NCBI RefSeq assembly: GCF_027596085.1
Contig: NC_072456.1
Span: forward strand, 14,584,744-14,648,743
Direction: 5' to 3'
DNA: 64,000 nt
Source of the DNA: Anoplopoma fimbria
Lineage: Eukaryota; Chordata; Actinopteri; Perciformes; Anoplopomatidae
A program made the translations under genes and the position numbers. The notes beneath the pieces are model-generated. The model worked only from the letters and a program-made list of their open reading frames with translations. It was not told where the DNA came from and made no database searches. Shown here one piece after another: positions 48,207 through 62,900 of the stretch (the first letter of the stretch is position 1; each line of letters begins with the position of its first letter).

Positions 48207-48250
48207 ATGTTATGTTTACATAGCCACCTTCGCCTATGTAAACATAACAT
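48207..48250. repeat. Perfect 17-bp inverted repeat (hairpin)
   Basis: ATGTTATGTTTACATAG (48207-48223) is the exact reverse complement of CTATGTAAACATAACAT (48234-48250), around a 10-base loop CCACCTTCGC. Short AACAT repeats follow on the right. The stem contains TGTTTAC/GTAAACA, a forkhead-type core, on both arms. It could be a cruciform-forming palindrome or the scar of a foldback element; the stem is short for a pre-miRNA. Confidence 0.92.
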
Positions 48251-51200
48251 AACATTAATGGGCCTGATATGGATCAAGATACACTTGGACTACTGTTTTT
48301 TCAGGAGGCCATCACTTGTCTACTCCTTTACATATATTTACCTATACTACATTTATGGCTGCTTTTATAGTGTCAATCAATTATGACAGAAAGCTGCTTT
48401 TGGTATTCATCTAAAACATTATTTTTTCTCCTTAGTACATATGACCTAATTAGACATTACATCACATGAAAAGTAGAGTAATCAGTCCTTAATAGTGGGT
48501 AATGTCTTCCCCTGTCGTACAATGTTTATGATGATACTTAAATAGACAGGTGCTTGTATCCAACATGGAAATGAAAGGATTGCAAGAGTATTCTACCACA
48601 TACAACTGAAATGAGCTACAATACCCTGCGGGCAAATGGGTGCATTGGTGCTCAAGTGACAGCAAGCAATTATGTGTGTAAGTGTGTGTGTATGTAGGTG
48701 TGTGTGCCCAGTTTTATTTTTCAAAACTATAGCTCGTGTTGATGTGTGTATTTTCTGTAGACATTGGATGCTTACATCTGAACATGTACTTACCAGTACA
48801 ATAAGAACCTCCATACATCCATACATGTGTGAATCTCTATAACTCATGATTTATGAGTGTGTATAGTGTGTTTGTGTGTGTAGCTCTCCTCTTTACCCGG
48901 CTGTTGGTAGCACTTTGTAGGACAGCCCAGAAGAGACTGGGGCAGAACCTGCACAGCGAGGGGAGATTAGTGGGTTCATAGTTTTCACAGGAAAGGAGAA
49001 ACATGAAGTTGGGATGAAATCAATTCAAATTACTACTCAATTCATTTTTGAGAATTAAGTTTATTCACAGAAAATCAAAGAATTTGCTTACAGTTAAGTT
49101 CTCATCTGACTATAACAGAAAATATATGCAATAGCAATAGCAGGTTCAATCCTTTGTTCAGCAATTTACTGGCTTAGCTATTATTTGCTTGTATTTGGAT
49201 AACTATTTATAGTTTGTGTAAAAAAGTAGAAAGGGCAACAGACAATATAAAAGAATATAGACACTGACTATTATTATATAAGTGATCACTCTGCACATAC
49301 TGAATACATATTACTGCATAAGAGGTATGAGAATGTGACTCCAACTGTTAAAATATCAGTCACTTTATAAATGTGCATTACAATGAATGATATCTATCCT
49401 ATCAATGAAATGTAGGAGCATGAAAAGTATCGATGTACGATGCAACAATGGCAAGGGAAGGTATGGGGAAAGTACAGATAAAGAACGATAATTGGACACT
49501 GGATAATGGAAATTAAAAAGATCTAATAATTCAAATTAATTTGGAATTAGGCTCATAAATTTGCAAATAAATATTCTGCATTAGTAAAGTCTATACTGAT
49601 CAACTAATCAAACCAGATTTACATTAACATGAAAAGGAACGACTTGTGCTTTGCCTTTCATTTTATTTGCACTTGCAATATATATAGAATTTACCAAGGC
49701 AACAGCAAATAACAAATCTGTATCTGGAACTTCCCTATATGGATGTATCCTTCAAAGGAGTTCAGCTGCTTCATTTTAGTGGCAAGAAATGTATCAGAGC
49801 AACAAGCTTGGAAAAGATATTGAAAACACATTGACTCATAGATAATCAGATATGCACCTGCATCAGTAACACATTTCTGAACTAAGTGTGGCTTGCTAAA
49901 TGTAACAGGAAAAGTTAAGAGCAGCCTAGCCTATATGTGACAAAAGTTAAACTTTTGTTTTCATATTGAAACCATGAAATTAATAAAATCTATCCCACTT
50001 GTTTATGGTCCAGCAATCTGGATCATGCTATCTCTTAGAATGCATAAGTTGTGCTGGCGTTCAGCTTGCCAAAGTACCAGCAGTTATGAAAACACGCCCC
50101 CTTTGAGGTATAGTGAAATCATATGAAAGTCAAGCGTTCTTAGTGAGTGCTTGATTGCTTTGCTTTGCTAAAAGCATAAAACACAAAATGTCCTCTGCAT
50201 CAGGAGGAAAAAGCTCCTAACACATGTTTTTAGCTCATGTGCAATGGTCATAATTCACATCATTATGATCTGTCAGCTGGAGCTGCAAAATAGACATCTA
50301 TTAATATGGAGATGGTAATTGTCTTTTTTTTTTCTTACTGTTAATCAAGTGAAAGTTACTGCAGCTTTGAAAAGACAGATGGAGAACGTATATAGTTAGC
50401 TCCATGTGGCAGGAGAGAAAGCGAGGCTGGGTTTCACTGCAAGAAGCGAGAGTATTATGCATGCCTGTATGTTGACAGATCTAATTCAATTAAACAGCAG
50501 GAAATCTGACAAGCACCCCATGTTCCATGTTTTGATGTGCAGTTATGTAATACTCGGCTAGTCTGTAGCAGTCTACTAGATTGTGAAGGGTATAGGAATC
50601 TGCAGCTCAGTCTTAATGAGTTGGAGATGTAATTTGAGAATGAATAAGAAAAAAGTATGTTAGGAGTGATTACTAACCTGAAGGAGATTGGTTTGCAGTC
50701 ATTTTATAGAGACAACTCACAATTTAGAAAACCTCATGTCTGGCTAATATGACATTTAATTAAAAGATTACATTTTCATTCACAGTCACTGTCATATGCC
50801 CTTGTGTCCTGCTGAAGACCTCCTGTATAATACAGATACTGTATCTGTACTGTATCAGCTTTTTGCAGAGAGTGTGGCAAAGTATTGTCCCTAAAGTATT
50901 GCATTTGTCTGAAATTTTAGCCAAACTCAGTCTGATTAATTTTGCTCACACACTAAAAAAATGTTTAGCCCAAACATGTAGCGCTGTTCACAGTCACAGC
51001 TTTTATTTACAGCAGACCTGCTGTCTTTCTACATCACTGTTGCTCTTCACAATCAGTTGCAGACATTCCCCTGTGGGAACTGGCTGGTGCAGTACTGTCT
51101 TCTGCTATTGGCCACTGAGTTCCAAAGCCAAAAAGTGGATCATATGTTTTTGCATAAGGGCACCTTGACAGCAGTATTGTTGGTGGAGCGCATGTCTCAG

Positions 51201-52934
51201 GTCTAGGGATTTCAATTATTGGCCTAATGGTAAAAGAACAGGCCTCCATCATTAAGTTGGGCTCATAAAGATTCACAGTTGAATTCTCAATACTCATACA
51301 TTAAACAATACAGAATTTATAACAGTTCATGTTTGCAATTCAAATTTACAGCCATCAACCTGCAGAAAAAAACAACCACTTTAGTTTCAGAGTATAATAG
51401 TGAGAACAGAGACAATGGGAATAGCAGGGTTCAAAATTTGTCAGAGTCCCTCTCCCTTTCTGTGGGAGGACCCTGAATCCTGACCAGGTCCCGAGGTGTT
51501 ATTCTGCCCTTTGGCATCCAGGCGGAAAATTTCCCAATGAATCCAAAATTTTGCTACTTTCTTCCCAATTATCCGTCACATAATTCAAGTGATTAATCAG
51601 TAGTATAGTCAGCCCCCCAAAAAAATGTGGCTAAAAATGACCTGTACCTGAACTGAGCTGGTGCAAACATCACCATAGATTGAAATGAGAGTGTATCTAT
51701 TGTTGGATGTGTGGAAAAAAAACAAAACACGTCCAATGCATTTGCAGTCTAGAAGGGGGGGTTAGCCAATAGTCATTTATATTCATCCAATCAAAAGTTA
51801 CAGCAGAGGTCTTTGCTGACACAGTGCAAATTTCTGGTTATTTACTGATTTGGTGTGTTCACTAACAAGCTCTCCAGTGGTTTTTCTCATCACAGCTCCA
51901 ACCTTTTTGAGGATTGTGGATGTGAGAAGAGCCAAACAGAATTACTGTGCCCCAACCTTCCACTACTCCGTCAGTACAGTCATTTGGCTTCAGTGTTGGG
52001 ATACTAGCATCCTCACCCTTGACTCACCCTGACCGTGTTTGTTTCTTTAATGGTTGACGGGTGCTACAGAGTTCTAACTCTAGTTTTAGCATCCAGTCAA
52101 ACGCCATGCTTCTTGCAATGCATTGTTATGTGTGGTTCAGTTATGGCCCACTGTTTTATATTTTTAGTATCCCATCATTATGTGATTAGCATTTAAAGGT
52201 GTGTGTATAAGACCATGCTTGCATCTGTTGTTACACATTGACTGAAAATGACACAAAAAATATATGAGGGTATAAAAGCACTAACAAACACACAAGCATT
52301 TGAGGCTTTTTGCAGATCCAGCCAATTCATTTGGCAAGCTTGTAAACCCCCAAATGAGACCCATTATTTGGATTTCAGGCCCTCTTAGTAAGAAGGAAAT
52401 GTTCTCTCCCTGACTACCTTTTGTGTGAGTGAGAAATCTAGTGATGGAGCCATGTGGACTACAGGACTTTCGGGACCTTGATTCGTCCCTGCATTTTGCT
52501 GAGCTTGCATTAAGATATTCACTGTCCTGCACTGCTTCATACACATACATTTTATACTGTTCAAAGAGTCTTCCTTATATTCATCTGCTGTAGGCAATTC
52601 CAGCTTCCTTTGAGTTGTCAGGGGTGCAATGCCTTGCTCAAAGTTCCTTTCATTCATGGTACCCGCACAGATTTGGCAATAATACCCAAGACAGAAAATA
52701 CTCACAAATTGGCTTCCTTACAGTGGAAACCCAGCTTTTATGGTTCAAATTTGAATTGATTTACAGTCAAGCATAATGTTTAGATGCACTCAAATAGAAC
52801 ATTGTGAAAGCTGCTAAAACACTGTGCTTTTGAGAAATGTCTCAAAGTGCTAGATGCAAATGCAGCTTAGTGTAAATCAAGTCAAAGTATGTTAGTAAGC
52901 TGTTTGGTGTTTGTGGCCATGGAAAAGTGGAGAC

Positions 52935-52938
<4 letters not shown>
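48251..52938. other. Long non-coding stretch, no gene recognised
   Basis: Frames of 60-106 codons, none with a recognisable domain. A 19-base near-palindrome TACAGATACTGTATCTGTA lies at 50831-50849. Degenerate (GT)n runs occur at about 48672-48706. CAATGCCTTGCTCAAAG near 52627 is a word seen in fish retroposons but is isolated. About 50220-50320 has CATTATGATC and TATTAATATGG words of regulatory type. Confidence 0.5.

Positions 52939-53000
<62 letters not shown>
52939..53000. repeat. (TA)27(CA)4 microsatellite
   Basis: A pure TA array with a short CA extension. The Tyr-Ile frames across it on both strands are artefacts. Confidence 0.98.
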
Positions 53001-54428
53001 TAAACATACACAAATTACTAGGGATGTCATTTCGGTTGGGCATAATACTCCAAGCTTTCAGGCGTGCTCCTCAGAAAAACAAGAAGCAGCATTGCGGTGC
53101 TAGGCTTTCCAAAAGTTTGTGTCTCTTTTCTTACACACATCCAATTTACATTTACATCAATTTTCCTATTTAACTTCACAGCAACTTTCAGAAATAAACA
53201 GATTTACATTTTCAGAATTATTTATGAAGTGAAATAGTGCCACCTGATTTTAAATGCCAGAGTGAAATAAAGAATAAACATGCTTCATGTGGGTGTATGT
53301 CTACTCATCCTTGAGTGAGAACTGAGAGTCTTGTCAGCATTATTTTAAAGGACAGCACAGTCAAGATAAAAGATAATGCAAATATGGTGAACAAAAGCTT
53401 TGTGAATATGCTCTTCAGCAGTGGTGACAGAGAGAATAATTTGTAGTTATGACACATTGTTCCCCATCATCCTTGCTGAAGTTTGGCTTAAAAATGTCAA
53501 GAGTGGCCTTGTCCAATTAAAGAGAAGTTGTCTACGTTCTCGGTTAATTCTCATTTCAGGCATTGGCTGTCTGAATGGGCTTACAAATTACATTTTGTCC
53601 TCTCTGATTTATTCTCTCCCTCTTTTCTTTAGCTGCTCTCACTCTCTTACAGTCTCCAACCCTCTCTCCCTGTCTCTGCCCCTCTCTCCTTGTGTCTCAT
53701 TATTTCAAATGAAATGAGGGATGTGCATTGAATACTTGAATAAATCAAAAGGGCTTATTAAAAAACATTTCCTAACCTGATTAGCTAGATCATTAGGGGA
53801 TCTAGAGAGGTTTTCCGCTGTGTGGCCTGATCTGAGCAAGTCTGCGACCACTCTTTGAAGGTCAGCATGCAGAAAAGGAAGCACTGTGTCATCAGCTCAA
53901 TAATTCACATTTTCAGTCAAATTTCCCCTGCTATCTGGCTTCTTTCCTATTTATCCATCTTTATCTACTGTATTTTTTTTCTGGACAGTTGAGCCTTCCT
54001 AAGTCTTGCCCTCTTAGTTACTGTTAGGAAGGTGTAGAAGCCTGACAAATAGAAACATGGTGTCGCTGGGACACTGGGAGTAAGGCAATACAGCTTCAAG
54101 AAGCGGACAGTAAGCACTACAGTATGCAATGCAAGGATATATTTCCCCCCTTTTGGAAAACACTGAATCTGCCAGTGAATGTAGACCTTAACTCTCTTCC
54201 CTCACTTTTCTTTTTTTCACTTTTCTCAATTCATACAAAAGAATGCAAATTCATTGTTGTATCAATACCTGTTAAGATTAATTATAAAACTATGGAGTTC
54301 GTCTGCCTGTGATTCTAATCAGACCAGTAGCATGCAGGGGCAGGCGTGCTGGCTGATGATGTTTTTTTGTTTTTTTTTCATGTTTTTGTTGTTTTGCAGT
54401 GACACCTTGTCTGCAAATGCACTAATTG
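53001..54428. other. Non-coding stretch
   Basis: C/T-rich around 53600-53700. Frames at 53421-53717 and 54124-54312 have no recognised domain. Confidence 0.5.

Positions 54429-54460
<32 letters not shown>
54429..54460. repeat. Poly-A run (32 A)
   Basis: An uninterrupted A32. It might be a retroposon tail, but nothing upstream is recognisable as a SINE, LINE or processed gene copy, and no flanking direct repeat was found. Confidence 0.97.
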
Positions 54461-54462
<2 letters not shown>

Positions 54463-56267
54463 AACGATATAACCATGAAGATAACTGTAACTTCGTTAAC
54501 TTTTCCTGTTGGTTGTTAGATGTTGTGTATAACCAAACAAATAACACCAAAGGTTACTTCAGGGCGGCACGCACACACCTAATATACACAAAGAAATATA
54601 AGATAAGCCTTACTCTTCTGTGGCTAATGATTATTCAGGTCATCTTATGTCTGCAACCATCTGTTCTTTTCAAAATCTCTTAAATGTGACCATGGACTAC
54701 ATACAATGTTATGTTTCCTTGTAGATTGTTACGCCAATATAATTTCACTTACACACCATTGTTACCTTTAAACATATTGATGTATGACCACTGTGGTTCT
54801 GCTTGGTTCAAAGCTTGCTCAACTGTTAATGGAGCACAGAGCAAAAAGAGGCAGGACTTAGGAAGGGTCAATTATCTGCCTGACTGTCAAGCTAGAAGTA
54901 TGTATGTAGGTCTAGGAAGTGTGTGCATGCATGCAGGTAGGCATGAATGGCTGTTTAAACCACAGTCCCTTACTGGGTGTTTCAAAGTCTTGGTTGAGTT
55001 GTCTTTTTTAAAGTAATTGCTATGCAACAGGTATTTTTAGATGTCTGTTTCAAGTTTGGCTAAAGGTAAGCTTTAACACCTTGTAGACACTTGGCCATGA
55101 ATATTTATGCTTTGTAGCTTGCCTGTGCATGTACTGTGCAACACAGAAGGTTGTTTTGCATCGGAGAATATAAATAATGCCCGAAGTGAGAGCTGACCTC
55201 TTGTAGAAAGATCATATATCACGTCACCTAGCTAACAGTCAAGGTGACATAACATGTGCTTTGCTATGAATTTGTTTTTCATACAGAGCTGCAATGTAGA
55301 GGGTGCAGACACTTTTGTTTTACATGTATATGAAAGGAAACAAACACCTTTTTTTGTCAATGTGACTGTCACACTCCATGAGCTTGTCTTATTCATAAAC
55401 TTGGCACTGTGTGTTATTTAAGGATGTGTTCAAGATTATAAGCAATGCTGCTTATTCAAGTCTGAAATTCATCAAGATATTTGTAGCAATCTTGGCAGTT
55501 TATTGTATATGTTTGAGGTTGACACCTACTGTATTAGAGCAAACCTGTACAATAATTGTATTTAAAAATGTCCTCTGCATGTTTGTCCATGTTTAGTTCA
55601 TCAAAAAATATTTGTATATTACCAAGACTCACCCTTGAGGGTTTAAAAGTGATTGATGGTTAGAAATGGCTATGGTCAGCTTGAATTAATGTAATTTACA
55701 ATGTCCTTTACCGACAATTTTTCATGTCGGAAAAGCATATTACAACGTCTACAGAAAGCTCTCAAAGCTGGCCTACAGCATACTCCACTTCTCCACTGTC
55801 CGTCCATATTCAGTTTTCCAAACACAAATGAGTAGTCTTACTTAAATCTAGTTTAATACACTACTTCTGTTTCAATCCTTAGTCACTAGCTTGTGTTCTA
55901 GCTATTACAACCGATAAAATGAATTATTGGCTCTAGCCTCCAAAGTGTCAATAAGCTTAGTGACTCATCTGGAATTCTTCACAGAGCAGCCACCAGTGTG
56001 TGATCGTCCACAGTTGGTCTAAAATATCACATAATTGGTTGCATTGCCTTATAGGAAAGCATCTCCATTTCCTTTTCCAGCTGATTGCTTCTATTTACAT
56101 CTCTGAAGTTGCAGCAAGTATAGCACATCTGCATGCAGTGATGTGTTTGGCTGTCATACGGCACCATTTTTATTCATTCACTCACACATAGTGATCTTTT
56201 TTAACCAGAGGACCTTCCAGTCCTTCTAGCAAAGGAAGATTAAAACAGACTCCCATAAGATTGGAGG
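54461..56267. other. Non-coding stretch
   Basis: A 101-codon frame (54711-55016) and shorter ones have no recognised domain. Confidence 0.5.
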
Positions 56268-56290
56268 ATATATATATATATATATATATA
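56268..56290. repeat. Short (AT)n run
   Basis: About 11 AT units. Confidence 0.95.
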
Positions 56291-56850
56291 CATTTACATA
56301 AAATAGATATCACTGTGTTATAGAGACACACTGAATATCTTAGAGACACACAGTACATGCATGAGTGCATTTCGCTTGAGGGGTCAGAGTGCAATAGAAT
56401 GAAATAATACAGTGCGCCCCTTTGCCTCTCACTTTTAGTCTATTTGTCATTCCAAAGAATAGATAATTAGAAATGTCTCACTGCTTGGAGAAGGGGTCAT
56501 GTAAGTGAACCTGTAGTTTTCTGCAAGTTGAAACATTTTATCTCCATTTATAGCATCATTGGAGTTAATCTTTGTCACTTTTACTGCTTATGATGCAGTC
56601 AACTAAACTGTACAATGAGCAATGAAATCGAAAAAGTCAGTGTAAACACAACAGTTAACAATGGATATGTTTTATTTTGTATTCCAAACTGAGAGAACCA
56701 AACAAACTGAGGAAAGGAAAGGAAAAGGAAACCAAAGGCGAGGAGAAGAAAAATATGTGAAAAAAGCCATCACACATCTTATTCAAATTAGTGACAAATC
56801 CATTTACTGGCAGGGTCACAGATGACTCACATTTTAAGTTAGCATACAAG
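56291..56850. other. Non-coding stretch
   Basis: A GGAAAGGAAA-rich purine run lies at about 56713-56750. No gene recognised. Confidence 0.5.

Positions 56851-56908
<58 letters not shown>
56851..56908. repeat. A15(AT)n microsatellite
   Basis: Fifteen A followed by about 21 AT units. The Lys/Ile-Tyr frames are artefacts. Confidence 0.97.
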
Positions 56909-56911
<3 letters not shown>

Positions 56912-59900
56912 AATGCAGGTGCAAATTATGCAGTAGGGATGTAGAGGAAGGTTTTCAAATTGGCCTGTTGGATTCCCTTCCTTTAGAGATGCTAATGTAC
57001 GCTATTGCTCAGGTAAACAAAATTAACACATGATACTTCCTGCAAACTGCCCCACACCCTTTACAGTATTTATAATATAATTATTAAAGCTCCAATTTGA
57101 ATCAACTTCCAAATCCCAGAAAATGTCAAATCGTCGGCTTGATTTATTTAAGGTTTTTGTTTTTAATATAACATTTAGTATTTTTAAAATCAAGTATAAC
57201 ATAGAACTTTCCCTGTCAATGTCAAAGTGTTGCAGTATACAATGAGCTGATACATAAACAATTCCAGAAGTGAGGGTTTTAGGGAGCGCTTGAAGTTTTA
57301 GTCCTCTAAATATGAGCGATAGATTTCAGAGAGGAAATATATGGTAAATGACTCAGGGATATAAGTCACATTCAAACCATTCAGCTCCTCAAGTCCATGC
57401 ATGAAACGTCAGGCAAATTCACACAAAGAAGACATGTGCAAAATGTAGGAAATTAATTTCACTGTAATGAAAACCTATTTTTATGAAAGATATTCAATTG
57501 CACATGAGGAATGTGAACACCTGATTCCACAACTATCACATATGAGGTGCATTGATTAGTATATGTTGCCTGGTCAGTTACTCCAGATACATTTTGAATA
57601 TGAAACACTTCTGTAATCATTATTCCCATTGAGATTTTATCATTTTAATGGGTCATGTACCTGTGGAATACACAACCCATCCTTGATCGCAGAGTCGGAA
57701 TAAGTAAGCATGATAATTAATCAGCTGCTTTACATAGCCTACTGTTATGTAGGATTACCAGGTAATGTGCAAATGAATGTTGCAGAAAATTGATTAAGGC
57801 AATTGCTGGGTGTCGAACTGGTTACAGATTAAAAATATGTTCAGATATTTCTTTTTAGAAGTCTTTTCTACAAAGATTTCTCTGCTTTTCTGATATGTTT
57901 TTTTTTTTTTTCAAAAGATAATGCAAACTCTGCATCCTTAGGCAGCTTGGTACTAAAAAGTACATTCCTATACAACAAAACTAGATTGTCAATTATGTTT
58001 CCCCAATTACGTTTCTAATCATAGTTTGCAGAAGTAGGGTGGAGGTCAAGTGACGGGTCAAGAGCTGTTTGTGTCCCGTGTTAAACTAAAAGGAGACAAT
58101 GACCTATTTAAAATTCCATCTGTAACTTAAACACTGTAACAACAAACTCATTTAATCGAAACCATAATGTTTTAACCTAACCTAAACAAGTTGGGGTTTT
58201 TTGCCTAAAACATTAGCAAAATTGTTTTGTTGCATTTTGTTTTGTTTAAGTTTTAGAATGTTTTTAATAGGTTTAGAACTGCAAATGTAATCCGGTAGGA
58301 AATGTGTTACCCGTAAGTGAGGATGCAGGTTAGTTTAAAATTTAATTTTAAAGGAAACAGGGTTGCCTCAGGCACTAACTTCTTCAAACACACTGTTCCA
58401 AAGTAAAAGGGGCTCTGACAGAGAATAACCAGCCACCTTCAGTTTTAAGGCTGGATGCTGGGCAAGCCAGAAGGACACTGTTTGAGGCTTCTGAATCATG
58501 TCTGGGCTCATTGGGACTCAAAAGGCCAATGAGGCTACTTAGTGCCAGGTCCTATTCAAGGGTTTTTTAACAGTTACATGTCTAAAATCTCTTCTTAAAT
58601 TCTTAAGTGGAAAGAAAAAATTGCCACACGGATCCCCCGATTATTACGTCAAATCAAACAGTCTAAGTTCTTCAAGAATCACAAATGATTCAGTAACAGT
58701 CTGATGCATCTGAAACTTGTCAAATAGCAAGTTAGCTAAAACCCCAAATTAAAGTGTGGCTTAAGGTAGAGAGTAAACAACCCTGTTGTTTACTGGAGAA
58801 TAAAGGGAGTAGAGCCATGGAAACAGAAAACAGTTGGCTAGACTTTGGAGAGGAGATCAGCAGTAAGGCTTGCCCTCACTAGCACACACTCTTCAGCTGA
58901 AGTGTTGGGCTCTGCAAGGCTCTAATTACCTAAACTGCCAGCACCAGGTGAAGTGCATTTCAGCTAACGAGGCCTAAAACAAGGAGCATTGGATTTTTCT
59001 CAACATGGAGAAGTAAACCACTGTCATCTGACACAGAACAAGGAATCATCAGTAGTTGTTTTACTTATTATGAATAAAACCTATATTTTTATAATAAAGG
59101 TGGAGATAAGTGACAATTTTCTACTCAGGGTTTTTCCCTGTCAGATGATTTGGGCCAGTTTAACAAAAACATTTGAACAGTCGCCTAGATTGCAGTGCTG
59201 CTCAATGGTCGGTGAACAAAACAAGAGTTTACCTTTATGGTAAAGGCAAACTCTGCATTTTGTATATACACTGTATGGCAAGGGATGCAAATGAAAGTCA
59301 AACTGCAATCTAGTTGGTAGCGCTGACTTTAGAGACTGAGGATAACTTTACTGACTTAGCGTGCTTGCAAAGAGAACTAACAACTGTCACACTTCATTTT
59401 AACACTGAGTATCATGACTAATGGATCACATAATAAAGGGCAAATGTGTTTGTCCATTGTTTATTCCAAACCTTTATTTCTGTACAATTCTGCACGTATC
59501 AGGTCACAGTGTGGAGAAAATCGAAACATTGCAACAGGGCGGTATAAACAGAAATCTGATTCCAATTCAGAAGAAGTTTACTTGCCTTCACAATGTGATG
59601 TGGTGGGAGCTAATGAGTAAGAAAAGTTTCTTAATGCCAACTTTACGGGCTGACATCATTGGTGACACATCAGTCAAGTTCAGTTGATAAATGAAAAGAG
59701 ACTTTATAACCTGACAACTATTGCGTATTTCTTTGCTCAAGGATGTTTTCACCAGGCCACATGGTCGTTTTTCAGGTGTCCTTGAACAAAATACTGAACT
59801 GTTACCTAAAAAAGGGACAGCTGGCCTCAGCAACGCGCGTGCAGTATTCTCAGAGGACCCATCAAAATAAATAAAAAATCCCCAAGGCACTTTATGTAGC

Positions 59901-62900
59901 ACTCTGTGTAAATAATCAGCTGCTCATCATTTTTATTATTACTATTATTATGAGAGTCATAATTATAAATGTTCTAATGCAAAAGGCCCACATGTATGTA
60001 CTCAAGTCGGGGCATGTGTGGCTACTCCACTCCCCCATCTGTTTTCTGCCTTTCTGATGGAGCAGCGTGCCAGTGGAAGCCTTCTGCAGCACAGACCCGC
60101 CCAGCCTGGACCCATGATGCACCAGACAGGCAGTCCCTGTTAGCCGCAGTGACAAAAGACTCTGTTGGGTTCATGTTTAATGAGGCGCTACTGTGTATTC
60201 ATTCAATAATAGCAACCATATGGTTGTCATCGCTGAACATGCCTCCACATTTTGCTAGAAAGTTCGGCAGCTCCTCCAAGGGAGGACAATTAGTGTGCTG
60301 ATATGCAGTGCATTGGGGTGGGTGGGGGTTTCTTTCTTATGTTTAATCATTAGTTAGTGAAATGACGTCTGAAAATTCAGAGTTATAGACATAATTTATT
60401 AAGGGGTGCCAAAATAACCTTTGTCTAACGTTATCATTGACAGAATGTCCATTGTAGGCTACCATTCCAGCTCGTCTTTGCTCTTATTGACCTTGAAGTT
60501 TTAGATATTCTTTGTTTTATTCAGCTACTGTGTATAGCTTTTTACCATGTGTTGTTCCTGTTCAAATAACTTGATGTAACACTAAACATCAATCAAATAT
60601 AAATTTCAGGCAATAAGACAACTTGATGTGAAGGCTGTTGAAAATAAAAATAAACTTAAAGACTGTTTGGCAAAGTGTTGAATTAAACATCTGATTCGTG
60701 TAAATTATAGTTTTACTTTTCTTTTTTTTCTCAAGTGGCCCATCCATCTTTGGTTCGTCCCACAATATTAAGATTTATATAAGTGATAGTGAATATGGGC
60801 ATAGACTTACTGATAAATAACTTCCAATAATATCAACCACATTATCTCCTTTTCTCAGACGCACATGCAACAACTCCTGTCAAATGACAAATACGTTTTA
60901 ACTTTATTAACAGCTGATTAGTTTGATTCAAAGCCAATGTGTTAAGTTTTCATTGAGAATGCTAGGTCTGGAAATATTATAGTACACAGGAACATTTTAA
61001 TATTATAGATCTACGTTGTTCCTATCCACCCTAAAGTGTGTTTCCATTCATTCATTTTTAAGTCCAATTTCAATTTCCGCCTAAAAAGAAAAAAAAGTCC
61101 CAAAAAGTTTTACCTTACTAAACAGACAAAAAAGGTTGAGGTTCTATGAGCAGTTGGCACCTTGAATGGTAGCCTCTGCCACCAGTGTATTAATGGCACA
61201 AAATAAATGTACCATTCAGATGGAACCTTGGTCATTTTATTTTTCCTGGAATCCATGTTTAGATTAACATTCGGTGCAGTGTATCCAAAGCCAAATATTT
61301 ACCTTAAATATCCACCTCAGCAAGGTTTGAGTCACAAAACAAGAGGAATATATGCAGAGAATGAGCCAGGTGTCTGCTCCCCAGAGAGGGTGTAGTATAT
61401 TCTGCCATTACACCTCCCTTGCTCCCCTCTGTGTGTCTCAGGCCATAAAACATCTACCCATTACCATCCCAGACACTTAACTGAGGAGCAGCTTCTCTCT
61501 TTATATGCAGGCTCAGGCACATGATCATTTCCATTACAATTATGGGTGAAAATATGCAGCAGACACAAACACGACATTAATTTTGATGTGGTGCCACAGC
61601 TCTGTTCAATTACATTCCATAAAATATTCACAGGGGATCTCACTCGGATTTAGGTTTAGTTGGTATAGCCCAGTTGGAACTTCATGGGCGTGCTAATGCT
61701 GAAAATAATACACAACTGTAGGTATCTTTCATGGCAGGGACCCTATGTGCTGCGAGTAAAGTCTGGGCTTCTACATGCTGTCCTGGTTTTCATTGTGGAG
61801 CATCAATAATACTTTTAACAACTTTCACAGGTTGCATATTGTAAATCTGGGACTATGTTAATGCTTTGGAAAACAGCCATAGAATATATCGAAGGCTAAG
61901 ACTTCATCAAAAGTGGACTCTCTACAGAACCCCTTTATGTCATGTAAGGAATTTAGCCCACACTGTTGGTACAGACCAATTCTTACTGTAGCAAAATAAC
62001 TATCATTGTAAATAGTTTAGCAGCAAGAGAAGCAAGTATAACCAGGAGCTAAGGATGGAAGAAAAAAATTTCCAAATGGGGAAAGTGAAGAAAGATCTTC
62101 TGGCTAAATCTTACAAAGAGAGCCGTTGAGGCCACCATACTCCTAGCATTGTGTACTTTTACCACATCTGGACGATCCAAGCTTGCCAGCACATAGGCTT
62201 TTGAGAGACTTGACATAGTCAGTGAGCAAGTCTGTTTCAACAGGGCCTGCAACATTCCCTGTTCTTGTAACAGCATCTCTCAAGAGCAACACCACTGAGT
62301 TGAGAATCTAAATTTAAAAGTGGTATTCAAATGGAATACTAATACAGTATAATTTATAAAATATGTATTAGTAGTTTTACAGTGAAGAAGGTTTGTTCTG
62401 GCACTGCTTTAGTGTTGCCGTTCTGTGACAAGAGGAATGGTATTTCTCTGAGAGGATTATTGATTTACTTGTTTGATGAGAGTGTTTAATAGACCTGTCA
62501 ACCGTCAGAAGGAAAGATTCGTAAAGTAACCGAAAACGTTTGTTTACTAATGACTTATCTTAGAGTCTATTTTCTAAATGGGCTGACTCATACATTTCAA
62601 TTATGAGAAAAGTCTTGGTGGTCAAAACAAGTGTAGTATGGTAAATGTTCTCAAAAACACTGCCTTGACTTTCTCTTGCTACTGGCATTTTACAGCTTAG
62701 ACCAACTCAACATCATTATTGCACAGATTATTCTTATGGACATTCAAAGTCAGCATTGAATTTGCACATATGCCTCAACAGAATTCAAATCCCATATTTC
62801 CTCATCCTTGCCTAATCAAGAGGAAATTACTTCACAAAGAATCGCAAAAATAATAATGTTTATTAGCATGATTCTGATGAACACTGATAGCCTGTCACCA

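Noticed and set aside
50831..50849. 19-base palindrome TACAGATACTGTATCTGTA as a protein-binding operator
   Set aside because: A single short AT-rich palindrome in 64 kb is expected by chance; no nearby gene.
54254..54683. Lysine-tailed frame
   Set aside because: The lysines come from an A32 run.
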